Below, piece by piece: positions 1-10,521 of a stretch of DNA of 64,000 bases. The DNA lies in contig CM076191.1 of NCBI GenBank assembly GCA_038277395.1, positions 28,840,583 to 28,904,582 of the forward strand. Reading direction: 5' to 3'. Made by a program: the position numbers and the translations under genes. This DNA comes from Dryocosmus kuriphilus (Eukaryota; Arthropoda; Insecta; Hymenoptera; Cynipidae). The notes under the pieces were generated by a model that saw only the letters and a program-made list of their open reading frames with translations, was not told where the DNA came from and did no database searches. How positions within the stretch are numbered: position 1 is the first letter of the stretch; each line of letters begins with the position of its first letter.

Positions 1-186
1 TCGGATCCTATAGTCATTTCTCGAAGGTCTCGCTATCCTATAAAAAATGTTACGAGTGCACTAGGTGTTCAAATTGCACCTTCCTCAAGAAGTTTGAATT
101 TTTAACCGAATATTGGGATATACGAATCATTTTTTGAACGTATTGCCGTCCTGGGAAATCGCCTAAGTGTACTAGATGTCTAAAGC
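1..186. other. Unassigned AT-rich sequence
   Basis: No recognisable gene or repeat; flanks the transposase-like fragment that follows. Confidence 0.4.
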
Positions 187-558
187 TCATCTTCCTCGGT
201 AAATTTTAGTTTGAGAACAAATTTTCAGATTAGCTCTCGCAGCTTGACGTGAAATTTCTTCTTCTGTTCGCAGCTGTCTACCTTTGGTATGGATATACCT
301 GAATATTTTCAAGTCTTTCTCCTTGTTGTTTGCATTTTTAGTATCCACATTTTTCGTTACACATTTCATGTTTAATAATAGAGCTTTTGTCGGAAAGTCA
401 CAATTACCACATATAATTATGCCCTTTTTGTTTATTGGACCTTTAGCATCAGACATCTCTAAATCGATGCCATTTCGCAATTGTTGTACTTCATCATATA
501 ATGGAAACAAGAATAAGTTGGGTGTAGGCTTCATCTCTCCAAACCACATTCCCACCAA
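187..558 (-). pseudogene. Fragment resembling an EnSpm/CACTA (Tnp2-type) transposase
   Basis: A 123-residue minus-strand open stretch. It contains the block FLFPLYDEVQQLRNGIDLEM followed by a short hydrophobic stretch and a DFP motif, and later RTEEEISRQAARA. Tnp2/KDZ-type transposases have an equivalent order: a PL-x-DEL-x-x-L-W-x-G-(V/I) segment, an alternating hydrophobic stretch ending in DLPA or DFPA, then a cysteine-containing region and an RT-x-x-E helix. The cysteine cluster is poorly preserved here (GNCDF only), and nothing recognisable continues upstream or downstream. I read it as a truncated remnant. The assignment rests on motif order alone; a chance open frame or another KDZ-like family is possible. 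Confidence 0.35.
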
Positions 559-1400
559 GATTAGGTTTTCTTTTTTAAATCGATCTTCTTAAGGAAGTTC
601 ATTGATTACTAGGTAGAGTGGCTAGAATGAAAATTGAGAAGATTTGAATACTTGAACGCCACCTGTATACCAAGAAAATGAAATATTATTTAGTTCGGAT
701 AATATTCCAGCAGGCGCACTCTGTTCTTGATAAAAAGCGCTATCATAAAAATCTTTAAAAATTATCTGGCACTAGCTTGACTCTAGCGTACCTGTAATTT
801 AGTTTTTCTTGAAAGCCATACGTCTGCTATATAAAGCTATAAGTTGAAAAATAATGGAAATAAACATGAAATAATTTATTTTTGTCAGCTGGTCACAATT
901 TTTACACAGGTCGTTTTCATTTTTAAAACTGTGCAAGTAAGTTGTGCAGTAAAACTGCCTACTCATAGGGTTTTTTAAATGTCTGAAATACTTTTTAAAC
1001 ATGTAGAGAGACTTCTTATAGTGATTTGGCACACATGGTACCCGCGTTCGGGCCCTGATTAGCGAATCCGGACCACGCTCAGGCCTCACTCGAGAAAGCA
1101 GGGGACAGACGAGAAAAATCTACTGACCATGGTCAGTAGACCGCTCATCCATCTGGCCGTACTCGGAAAGGAACTGATTAGACTTGAAAATATTATCAAG
1201 ATTTATTTTTTTAACCCAGCCGCAGAATTGGAAATTTCCAATCTTTGAACTGGGTGGTTGCGCGGTTTACTCTTACAGACTTTGCAGTTTAATCAGATAC
1301 CTCTGCATGCATTACATTCCTATCTGAAATTTGACAGTTGATACAAGAGCCAAATGTCAAATTTCTGACTGTATTCCATGCAAAGGTATTCAATTAAGGG
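559..1400. other. Unassigned stretch, no gene recognised
   Basis: AT-rich sequence with a slightly GC-richer patch near 1030-1110. I see no coding signature, tRNA or clear repeat. Confidence 0.4.
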
Positions 1401-2123
1401 GCGAGGAACCACATTCGGCGGCGTAAAGTCATGTCCACCTTTGGGATAATGTCTTCAGAAGACACACAAATGTAGAGTAATTTGGTTTTTGAATTGTTTA
1501 TTGTATATGTCTGTAAGAACATTTCATAACTTTCTCTATGTAATTCCCAAACAAAATGGCTGCATCGCGCATGTCAGTAGCGGACAAGTATGAAATGGAG
1601 GCACTTTGCGGGGAGCATTCCCCTGGGGCAACTGCTGAACCTGTAGCATAAAATAAAATAATTTTTACTTCTTAAGACCTTTTTCTAACGAAACTCGTGC
1701 GCCAAATTTCGAAAACATTTTTTTTTTTTTTTTTTTTATAAACATTTTCTTAACTTTATAGGTACAAGTGTAAAAAAATTTGTTCAAACTTGTGTAAAAA
1801 GAACATTTTTTTTCGACGTTTGGCGCACGAGTTTCATTACAAAAAGGTCTCTAGAACTAAGCAATATTTTCTTTTATTAGACAGGTTCAGCAGTAGCCCC
1901 AGGGGAATTACCCCCGCAAAGTGCCTCCATTTCATACTTGTCCGCTACTGACATGCGCGACGCAAACATTTTGTTTACAAATTACATACAAAAAGTTATG
2001 AAATGTTCTCACAGTCAGGCATGTACAATAAACAATTCAAAAACCAAACTACTCTACATTTGTGTCTTCTGACAACATCTTAAAGATGGGCATGCCTTTA
2101 CGCCGCCGAAGGTTGTTCCCCCC
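1401..2123. repeat. Large inverted repeat, arms about 318 bp
   Basis: The left arm (about 1401-1718) reappears as its reverse complement at about 1808-2123. Shared landmarks are the TTCGGCGGCGTAAAG block near the outer ends, the GTCAGTAGCGGACAAGTATG block, and the segment next to the loop containing CTCGTGCGCCAAA. The ~90 bp loop includes a run of T. The arms differ by scattered substitutions and small indels, so the duplication is not brand new. The right arm overlaps an exon-like minus-strand segment, so the left arm looks like an inverted partial copy of the same 3' region. Confidence 0.75.
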
Positions 2124-2235
2124 ACTCTGCTCTGCAATTTCATTACCAATAACCCGCACCATGTGTGCCTTCCTTACGATGCTACTTGGAGATGTCTTCA
2201 CTGCTGAGAGGGATCTGAAATCATAAAGATAAAAC
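2049..2235 (-). CDS. Possible 3'-terminal exon of an unidentified gene or element
   Basis: On the minus strand a polypyrimidine-type acceptor (TTTATGATTTCAG) at about 2217-2229 is followed by roughly 55 open codons ending in a stop at 2049. The peptide is basic and polar (for example IVRKAHMVRVIGNEIAEQSG, then NLRRRKGMPIF). Further along the minus strand an AATAAA sits near 1876, which would suit a 3' UTR inside the inverted repeat. I do not recognise a family. It could be the last exon of a host gene, of a transposon gene, or coincidence; no upstream exon was identified. Confidence 0.25.
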
Positions 2236-3008
2236 AAATACATTAATTACATTCATTACTTTCCCAAGAAATTCAATTTTAAATATAAATATACAAAAAA
2301 AAAGCATCAAAGGCTTGTACATTTGCATTTAATGACTGATCAGTACTAAAATATTTTCCCAAATAAATAAAAAATACCAGGTATACTGTATTTTTCTTAC
2401 TTATCCTATCACACCAATTAATAATTCATTTCAAAATTTTACGATACTTCAAAAAATGAAATTGCGGAATTACACCATGTTGGTGACGTTTTCTCTTATA
2501 TACAAATGATTTTAACTTTGCTTTTCAAAATTAAGCTGAATAAAACATTCCGAGTATTGTTATAATAGTAGTACCAGCAACGCATATACTTGCATTGAAC
2601 TAAATGCTTATGCAATTGTTGCTTTCATAAATAAATTTAAAAGTCTGAATTCACCGGAATTGTTCTTGACATATCTCTTTAGCAGTAATGCTTGTGAGAC
2701 TTTCTTTCGTGCTGCAAGATCTCTAACGTGGATGGAATTTAATAAGCGAATTCCACAGTCAAATTTTGCAAGCTCTTGGTAATGAGAACAACTTTCCAAC
2801 GTCGGAGAAAAAGTCAAAAATCGGAGAAGAAGAGAGTCAATTACTTCCTTTACGAGGTGTGCCAAGCGAAGACCAAATGAATCAACAAGAGCAACAAATC
2901 GCCTTACAGGGATCAGATGGATTGATATTCTTTGATTTAAATGTGAGTTCAAATTTTACCAAAATTGATAAAAGTGCAGCAACGTCAGTACAAATACCAG
3001 TAGGTGGA
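2236..3008. other. AT-rich stretch, no convincing gene
   Basis: Low-complexity AT-rich DNA. Open frames on both strands near 2600-3090 overlap each other and show no family signature. A run of about twelve G at 3016-3027 sits next to the start of the LINE. Confidence 0.4.
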
Positions 3009-3091
3009 CTACATGGGGGGGGGGGGGGGTATACACAGCAAAAGGAATGGAATGGAAGGAATAAAGTAGGAAAGGAGAAACAGAGAGAGAA

Positions 3092-3820
3092 GTGAAGGTA
3101 GCATTTTGGATAGTGTCAGGATTAAAGAACAAGGATACAAGATTCTGGGAAGAAGTGCAAAAATGGGATGTGATAATGATGAGTGAAACATGGATGGAGG
3201 AGAAGGACTGGAAAGGCCTGAAAAGATGGTTGCCGAGAAGCTATGTATGGGAGATGCAAAGAGCAAGAAAGTAAAATGTAAAAGGAAGAGGTATGGGTGG
3301 CATGGTGTCAGGGGTAAGAAAGGAGTTGATAGTAGAAAGGGGAGAACGTAAGAATACGGCAGAAAAGGAGGGAATAATGGTGAGAAGAATAAAAGTGGGA
3401 AAAGTAAAAGTGAATATTGTATGTGTTTATAGGAGAAGAGGGGAAGGAGAAGGGTCTGGAATGCGATAAAGAGATGGATAGAACAAAAGGAGGAGGATTT
3501 GATGTTAATAGGAGAGGAGATCTTAATGCGTGGATTGGAGAACAAGGGGGAGAAAGGTGGGACGAAGAAAAAGAGGTGTATATGAGAAAGTCGAAGCACA
3601 GGGAAACGGACAGAGAGGGAAGAAAGCTATTAGAACTAACAGAAGAGGCCGGTTGGTTCATATGTAATGGCAACACAAGGGGGATGAACAGGGCGAGGTG
3701 ACGTTTGTAGGTAAAGGAGACACAGTAATTGATTACATTCTAGCAGAAGAAAGAATCAGGAAGTTAATGGTGAGAATGGAAGAGGGTGATGAGATAGGGT
3801 CTGAGCACTTCCCCGTGATA
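3092..3820 (+). pseudogene. LINE endonuclease domain, broken
   Basis: The start reads like the N terminus of a LINE endonuclease: KVAFWIVSGLKNKDTRFWEE, then DVIMMSETW, matching the family pattern of an Asn/Gly first strand followed by a conserved Glu in SETW. Later pieces, GDLNAWIG in another frame and TFVGKGDTVIDYILAEERI plus SEHFPV near 3700-3810, correspond to the GDFN, D-Y and SDH metal and base-contact motifs. The pieces lie in at least three frames with stops after 3271 and 3698. Such endonucleases nick target DNA for target-primed reverse transcription; this copy cannot be active as read. Confidence 0.75.
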
Positions 3821-5326
3821 GCGACATTGAGAGGTAGAAGCCTAAAGCGCGGAAAAGGGAACACGGGAGAAGCTGGGGAGATAAAATTGAAAATGGGAAA
3901 ATCGGGGGAAGGTAAGTTAAGGAAATTTACAGAAAAAATGGAAAATGAGAATCTGGGAGGATTGGAAGAGGAAGGGATACATAAGATCACAGAAAATCTT
4001 AAAGACGTGATTTTCAAGGTAAGGGATGAGATGAGGCCGAGAAACGAAGGAGAGAAATGTAAGAGAGGATGGTGGGATGTGGAGTGCAGAGAGAGCACGG
4101 TAATGATTAAAGAATGTGTTAGAAAATGGAGGAGAGGGGAAATAAAGAAAGAAGACTACAACAAGAGGAAAAAAGAACATGAGAAGATGTTAAGCAGAAA
4201 GAAGCAAATGGAGAAAGAAAGGTACGTGGAAGAGGTGGAGAAAGCGGTTAAGGAAGGCAGACAATGGGAAGTGATCAATAGGGAAAGAGGAAGAAAGAGG
4301 GGCATAAACGAGGAAATAAAAATGACAGAGTGGACAGAATACTTTAAGGGATTCCTAGGAGGTGTGGGAAATAGGGTGCGGGGAGAAGGGAGGAAGGTAG
4401 TTGCAGAGGATGGGGACAGGGGAAATGCGATTAGTAGGGAGGAGATAAATGGAGGAATCGCAAGATTGATATGTAATAAGGTATGGAAAGGAGAAGGGTG
4501 TCCAGAAGAATGGCGGACAGGGGTGGTAGTACCAGTGATTAAGAAATCAGAGGGAAAAAATGTGCAAGACTATAGAGGGGTTACAATCATGTCAGTGGGT
4601 TACAAAGCTTACGCAGAGGTGTTGAGGGAAAGGCTGGAAAGGCAGGTCGAAGAAAGGGGAAGCATACCGTACAACCAAACAGGCTGTAGAAAAGGGATGA
4701 AGACAACAGACAACATTTATGTGCTTAACTATTTAGTGAACAGGAACTTAGGTCAGAAGAAAGGAAAACTTGTCGCACTTTTTGTAGATTTGAAAGCGGC
4801 GTTTGACTCGGTCAACAGGAGGTTGCTATGGAAGGCCTTAAAAGAGAGAGGAATAGAAGAAAGTCTAGTAGAAAGGATAAAAAGAGATATTTATAGAAAC
4901 TAGGATGAAGGTAAGAATAGGGAAAAAGAAAGGAGAGGAGTTTTGGACGGGAAGGGGTCTAAGGCAGGGATGTCCACCAAGCCCATTATTATTCAGTATT
5001 CTACTAGCAGATTTAGAGGAGAAATTGTCAAGAAAAGGAAAAAGGGAACGAAATTGGAAAATGGCAAGCTATATTCGCTAGCATACGCGGACGATATAGT
5101 ATTAATAGCAGATGATGAAAGAGGGATGAGTTTAATGATGAGAATGTTTGAAGAATATATGAGAGAGAAAGACTTAATGGTGAATGTGAAGAAAACTAAG
5201 ATGATGTGCTTTAGAAAAAGAAGGTGTAGAATAGAGTATGATTGGAAGATGTATGACAAAGTAGTACAATTGGTAGAAGAAATTTTGTTACTTTGGGTAC
5301 TGTTTCGAAACAAGAAGAAGGAATGA
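3698..5326 (+). pseudogene. LINE reverse transcriptase, two frame-broken pieces
   Basis: The first piece (3698-4903) runs from the endonuclease end through a basic linker into the RT: EEWRTGVVVPVIKK, then KNVQDYRGVTIMSVGYKAYA, QTGCRKGM and VALFVDLKAAFDSVNRRLLW, which hold the first catalytic Asp (FVDLKAAFD). The second piece (4943-5326) holds the catalytic box as LAYADDIVLIADD, followed by VKKTKMMCF. A stop at 4901-4903 and a frame change separate them, although the QGCPPS-type block between them is recognisable near 4958-4985. All catalytic residues survive, so decay is mainly by frame disruption. Confidence 0.85.
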
Positions 5327-5453
5327 GCTGCAGGTAAGAAAGAGATTGGAGTGGGGAAGTAAGGTAATGGGCCAAGTGTGGGGCATAGGGAAGAGAAGAT
5401 TCAAGGATGATTGGAGAATGAGAGTATGGATGTTTGATGTCTTAGTGTGATCA

Positions 5454-6020
5454 GTGATGAGTTATGGAATGGAAGTTTGGGGATGGAAGGAATATAAGAG
5501 AGTGGAAAGCATGCATGAAAGATTTTTGAGATGGGTCATAGGAGTGGGATGGAGCTACCCAGGTTATATGTTGAGGGAAGAGATAGGCCGAGAAAAAATG
5601 GTAGTAAGGCAGCTAAAAAGGGCTTGGAATTTTGAAGAAAAACTAAGGAGGGGAGAAGGAAGCAAGATCGCACAAGCGTATGCAAGGGAGATAGAAGACA
5701 AAGAGAGAAGGGGGAACATGGGTAGGTCGAAATGGGAAGATGAAAGGTACGCAAGGAGGAGAGAATGGAGTATGAATGTGGAGAATAGAGATTGGCAAGG
5801 AATAGAAAACGATATGTTTGGGAGACAAGGGGAGGAAAGATGGGCAAAAATCGTGAAGTCAAGGTACAGTAGTTGCTACAAGATGGTAAAGGGGGAAGGA
5901 GAGACAGAATATCTGAAAAAGCTAAGAAAGGAGAGTAAATGGAATAGAGTGATGAGATTTATAATGAGAGAGGGGGTAAGAGTGTGTAGGTACTGGATAA
6001 ACGAGGAAGATTCGTTGTAG
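5454..6020 (+). pseudogene. LINE ORF2 C-terminal region
   Basis: An open stretch starting MMSYGMEVWGWKEYKRVESM matches the thumb and post-RT part of LINE polymerases, where a Y-G-x-E-x-W block is followed by a helix with RFLRWVIGV. The rest is highly charged. It follows the YADD piece after a frame break of about 130 bp. No RNase H domain was seen. The true 3' end of the element lies further on, near 6350. Confidence 0.7.
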
Positions 6021-6678
6021 AGCATGTGGGTATGAGCAAGAATCGTAGGTGCATGCGCTGGAAAGGTGTACAGGTGATGAAGAGTAAGGGCAAAGTGAGT
6101 ATAAAGTAGAGTCGAGAAAGAAAATATCAATTATAGATTGGTAAAGGCAAGAGAAAACGAAAGTCCTGCTCTCGATCGCAAGCGTAGAAATATAAGAGTA
6201 GAGAAATAAGAAAGATTGTACATACTAGCGATAAGACAGAGATTAGGTATGATATAAGGAACTGGATGTATAGATATTTGTAATGGTTTTGTGAAGACTC
6301 TTAAACCCGTAAAAGGGAGAGAGTATAAATAAATATTGATTATGAATATTTAAAAAATTATTTCAATCATTATTACATGAAATAATACATGAAGTCTTCT
6401 TCATCCCAGTGCTAATGTTTCTATTTCCTTACTCTTTCACAGTACAATTGATTAAATGTACGTTAGTAACATAATTCTTCAGAATGTACTGCAATTTCAT
6501 TTTTTAATCTTTTAACAGGGTTTTAAGGAGACAGAATTAATACGTTTATCAAAACAGTAACAACTACGGAGGAGAATTAATAGAGAAATTTCACACGTTT
6601 TATTCTTCTTTTAGACGAATTTAACGTTAGATTTAGAGAAATTGTCACGAGATGATAAAAGCTTCACATTCAGATTGC

Positions 6679-7790
6679 ACCCATTAGAGATTGCACCCTT
6701 TTTCTAACGCCTCATGGGTGGCGGGAAGGCACCGTTTGTCTAATCACAAAAATAATGTAAATTCACACCCCTACCCCTTTTCCAACGCCTCATGGGGGGT
6801 GTGCACGTTGTGTCACAAAAATAAAAATCAGAATTTAAGTTGGCAGGCACCTTACTGGTCACATTTTTCCATTTCCAACGCCTCATAGGTGGCAGCAAGG
6901 CACCGTTTTGACTAATCACAAGCATAATGTAAATTCACACCCCTACTCCTTTTCCAACGCCTCATGGGGGGCGGAAAGGCACCGTTGTGACTAATCACAA
7001 AAATAATGTAAGTTCAGACCCCTACCCCTTTTCCAACGCCTCATGGGGATCGGGAAGGCACCGTTGTGTCTAATCACAAAAATAATGTAAATTCACACCC
7101 CTACCCCTTTTCCAACGCCTCATGGGGGGTGTGAAGGCACCGTTGTGACTAACTAATCACAAAAATAATGAAAGTTCAGACCCCTACCCCTTTTCTAACG
7201 CCTCATGGGTGGCGGGAAGGCACCGTTGTGACTGGTCACAAAAATAATTTAAGTTGGCACCCCTTATCCATTTCCAACGCCTCATAGGTGGCAGCAAGGC
7301 ACCGTTTTGACTAATCACAAGCATAATGTAAATTCACACCCCTACTCCTTTTCCAACGCCTCATGAGGGGCGGAAAGGCACCGTTGTGACTAATCACAAA
7401 AATAATGTAAGTTCAGACCCCTACCCCTTTTCCAACGCCTCATGGGTGGAGGGAAGGCACCGTTGTGACTGGTCACAAAAATAATTTAAGTTGGCACCCC
7501 TTCTCGTTTTCCAAGGCCTCATGGGGGGCGGGAAGGCACCCCTGTGACTGGTCACAAAAATAATGTAAGGTCGTACTCCTACTCCTTTTCCATTGTCTGA
7601 TGGGGGGCGGGAAGGCACCGTTGTGACTAATCACAAAAATAATGTAAATTCACACCCCAACCCCTTTTCCAACGCCTCATAAGGGGCGGGAAGGCACCGT
7701 TGTGACTGGTCACAAACATAATGCAAACTCAGAGACCTACCCCTTTTCCAACGCCTCATGGGGCACGTTGCGCGTCGGTAATTGATGAAA
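6679..7790. repeat. Satellite-like tandem array, about 80 bp period, about 14 units
   Basis: The phrase CAACGCCTCATGGG(G) recurs at roughly 6706, 6785, 6878, 6956, 7036, 7116, 7197, 7278, 7359, 7433, 7513, 7594, 7669 and 7752. Each unit also holds CGGGAAGGCACCGTTGTGAC and TCACAAAAATAATGTAA. Spacing varies from 74 to 93 bp through small indels. Units contain a short palindrome (GTGACTGGTCAC or GTGACTAATCAC). Higher-order similarity is visible: the units around 6878-7000 and 7278-7400 share the same variants. No long protein frame is conserved, so this is non-coding tandem DNA. Confidence 0.92.
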
Positions 7791-8599
7791 GTTGGAATTT
7801 CCAGAAATGATTTAGCATCAACTCGAGCAATTACCATTAGCACAAACTGCAAACTGCACATTTATGGACCACTATAAGAATATTAAAATATTTAATACAA
7901 AATTCATGTCTATAAGTAATAATTGGGTTTTCTAAATTTATTATATATAATAATGACTACATGGTATAGGCACATTCAATTTATATGCATGCACTATACA
8001 TTATTTATGAATTATGTTGTTTTTTTAATAAAATTATATAATTAAAAAAGAGCGAAATAATAATCATAGAAAATACTTTGAAATATAAATTTCATTTACA
8101 TATCCAGCAAATACAGGCATTAAATTGGATATAATTGTAATCAGAAAAATGACTCAAAAACAAAAGAATAATTGTACTTTGCTGAAATAATTAAGTAAAT
8201 ATTTAAATAATTAAAAAGTAGTTTCTTGTTTTATACTTTTTAGTTTACGAAAAATTACACAATTGTTTTCAAATGCATATATATATTTAAATTGGGAGAA
8301 CAATATTTTAATTTTTTTCCCAAACTTGGAAACTATGTTAAAAAAAGTGACGATATACCTTGGAATCTAAAAGTGAGGTACTTAAAAAGTTACATATAAA
8401 GATTTATGTTCATATAATACCTTATTTATTCCACATCAGACAATTATTTGTAAATAATGAAATAAAATAAGTTAAGGGGAGGCCAGTTAGTGTGTTTTTT
8501 GTTTTGATTCATAATTTCAGTAAAGAAAGACCAGGACCTCAAACTATAATTATGAAATTTCTGGGTCGCAATATTTATCCACTTTTGTGAAAAATGTAT
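7791..8599. other. AT-rich stretch, no gene recognised
   Basis: Very AT-rich unique-looking sequence without coding signal. Confidence 0.45.
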
Positions 8600-8624
8600 C
8601 TAAAAAATATACCTCCTAACTGTT

Positions 8625-8699
8625 TGGCTAGTAAAGGCGGCAGCGCTCTCAACTATTATAACCGGAAGGTGCGGGGTCAATTCTCGTTGCCACCACATT
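8625..8699 (+). pseudogene. tRNA-like sequence (degenerate tRNA or tRNA-derived SINE head)
   Basis: An A-box-like TGGCTAGTAAAGG is followed about 40 bases later by a B-box-like GGGTCAATTCTCG, ending in TTGCCACCA. Spacing resembles a tRNA, and the region is an isolated GC-richer island in AT-rich DNA. The T-loop departs from TTCGANTC and I could not pair a full acceptor stem. A tRNA-derived SINE head or old tRNA pseudogene is likelier than a functional gene. Confidence 0.3.
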
Positions 8700-10163
8700 T
8701 TTCAATTTTTAACATTTTTTATTTATTAAAATATTTATATATTCACTTTTCTTCTATTTTATTCAATGTCAGAAAAATAAACATTTTAAGTGTTCTTTCC
8801 CAATGAAAAACTTGGTTTTCAAAAATTTTTTTCGCAAAGAAATTTCTTTTATATGAAAATTTAATTCTGTTTAATTCCAATTGCAATTGTAATTGCCATG
8901 AAAATAAATTTAACATCGTTAATATTTCTTTACATGACGAAAATGTTATTTCTGTGTTATGTTATGTTAATGTTATTCTTCTTTCCTTTTATAGTTAATA
9001 AGTAAGTTAATTTAGGTTAATATATAGTAAATTATGAAACGTGAAGAGTACTTAAAGTTAAAAAATGACAAGAGAATGTACAAAGATTAGATAAGAATTC
9101 AAAAAAGCAGTTTTAAAGAGATGCCGTTTTATTTTGATTCCATTTGTTGGGTATTTCCTCGGAAAATCTCTGTCGGTTCCTCGAAGTAAAAGGCACGAGA
9201 GATTCCCATCCGTCTTTACCCATGCATTTCGCGAAATAATGCGTTTTCAAAACAAGACCACACATTTCGACAGATTCATAACATTCTCAAAATAAGCAAC
9301 ATTTCCTGAAATTTTTGGTGTTTTATAAATTTTAAAAATTTTCGGAAATTTTGGGAAATGTAAGTCAATTTAAATTTTTCAAAAAATATCCATAACTTTT
9401 AAAACATTATCAAATTTCAAAAAATTTACCCAAGTTTTAATTCGTCTGTAAATTTAGCATAAATTTGCAAGACTTTCGGAAAGTTTTGGAAATTTGCGGA
9501 AATGAACAGAAATTTAATGTATTCAGGAAATTTCCCAAAAACTTCAAAGAATTCCAAAAATTTCACAAAATTCTCAAAACAATTTTCAAAATTTCTAAAT
9601 ATGTCCAAAAATTTACAAAATATCAAAAAACGTCTAATGTCGTAAAATTTCTAAAAATTACCCAAAATTTTCGTTTTTTTTTTATAAACTTAATAAAAAT
9701 TACACTTTTTTTTGGACATTTACGGAAATCTAAAGTGCCCAAATATTCTAAAAAAATTTCATAACTACTACAATTTTAAAAAATTTTGAAAATTTTTTGA
9801 AATATATGAAAATTTCAATACTTCGTTATATATAGGTAATAAAAATAGTTCAGTTATTTATAAATCTAGCATAAATTTCCAAAATTTCCCGAAATATTAA
9901 ATACTTTTCTAATTCATTGTGCCAAAATTACACGGTTTTAACAAAAATCTTGGAAAAACTTTTTTTTGTTTTAAAAGCGACAATTTACATACATGCAAAT
10001 CGGAACGATTCCTAAAAGAAACTAACATCTTTGGGAAAACAAAATTCACGCCAAATATTAAACGTTTGTATAAGGACACATATACCCACTCCACTCATTC
10101 TCTCCATCCCTGAACACTATGACGGTCAGCATTTGAATCGAATACGCAACCTTCATTTTGTTT
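8700..10163. other. AT-rich region including a degenerate AAATTTCCAAAA-type repeat
   Basis: No gene. From about 9300 to 9900 the sequence is a drifting run of AAATTTCCAAAAATTT-like words on both strands, the same style as at 48395-48715 and 52555-52800. Open frames there are by-products of the low complexity. Confidence 0.55.
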
Positions 10164-10335
10164 ACATTCTCATCACAGAAGGTATTAAGATTTATGTAAA
10201 ACTTTACCCCCCCCCCCCCCCCCCAGTTTTCATCAAATCTCCAAGTTTTGAGACCCCTTAAATGAGAAAAAACGGTGTTTACGACGGTGTCTGTCTATTG
10301 TTGTTCTCCTCGAAAGTTATACAGGTTTAAACAAA
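10164..10335 (+). repeat. HP repeat, 5'-end fragment (copy a)
   Basis: Begins with the HP 5' signature ACATTCTCATC, then AGAAGGTATTA and TTTATGTAAAA. It continues with the family's AAATCTCCA, TTTTGAGACCCC and ACGACGGTGTCTGTCT blocks, and ends abruptly. A run of about 17 C (10207-10224) interrupts it. The rest of the family unit, including the hairpin tail, is missing. Confidence 0.8.
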
Positions 10336-10521
10336 AAATTAAATTTTTTCGAAAAATCTACTTCAAAAATTAAAATACTCATTACGTCGTATACAAATTT
10401 TTTTCTTACACATCGGAAAAATACGTATTTCCTAATTTTCCCTCAAAAACAACATATTTCGCCAGCAACAAGATTCTACGACTTGAAAAAAAAGGGGAAA
10501 AGTATATCCCCCTTTTACGTA

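Larger units (their letters stand above)
3040..6350 (+). mobile_element. Decayed non-LTR retrotransposon (LINE), plus strand
   Basis: A purine-rich, strongly G/A-biased sense strand carries pieces of an apurinic-type endonuclease (3092-3820), a reverse transcriptase (about 4300-5330) and a C-terminal domain (5454-6020), in the usual LINE order. The frame breaks several times: 3274, 3701, 4903, 5326-5454. After the last open piece comes AT-rich 3' sequence with AATAAA-type motifs near 6330. No target-site duplication was found. The family resembles ORF2-only copies common in insect genomes; the clade (I/Jockey-like) cannot be fixed by eye. Confidence 0.85.

Noticed and set aside
3009..3599. 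Long minus-strand frame rich in Ser, Pro, Phe and Leu opposite the LINE
   Set aside because: It is the complement of the purine-rich LINE sense strand; the composition explains it and no family motif is present.
6679..7790. CRISPR-like array
   Set aside because: The whole 80 bp unit is repeated, without unique spacers, and the sequence is eukaryotic.
9426..9764. Frames on both strands in the A/T-rich repeat
   Set aside because: Phe/Lys/Asn-rich translations of a low-complexity repeat, mutually overlapping.
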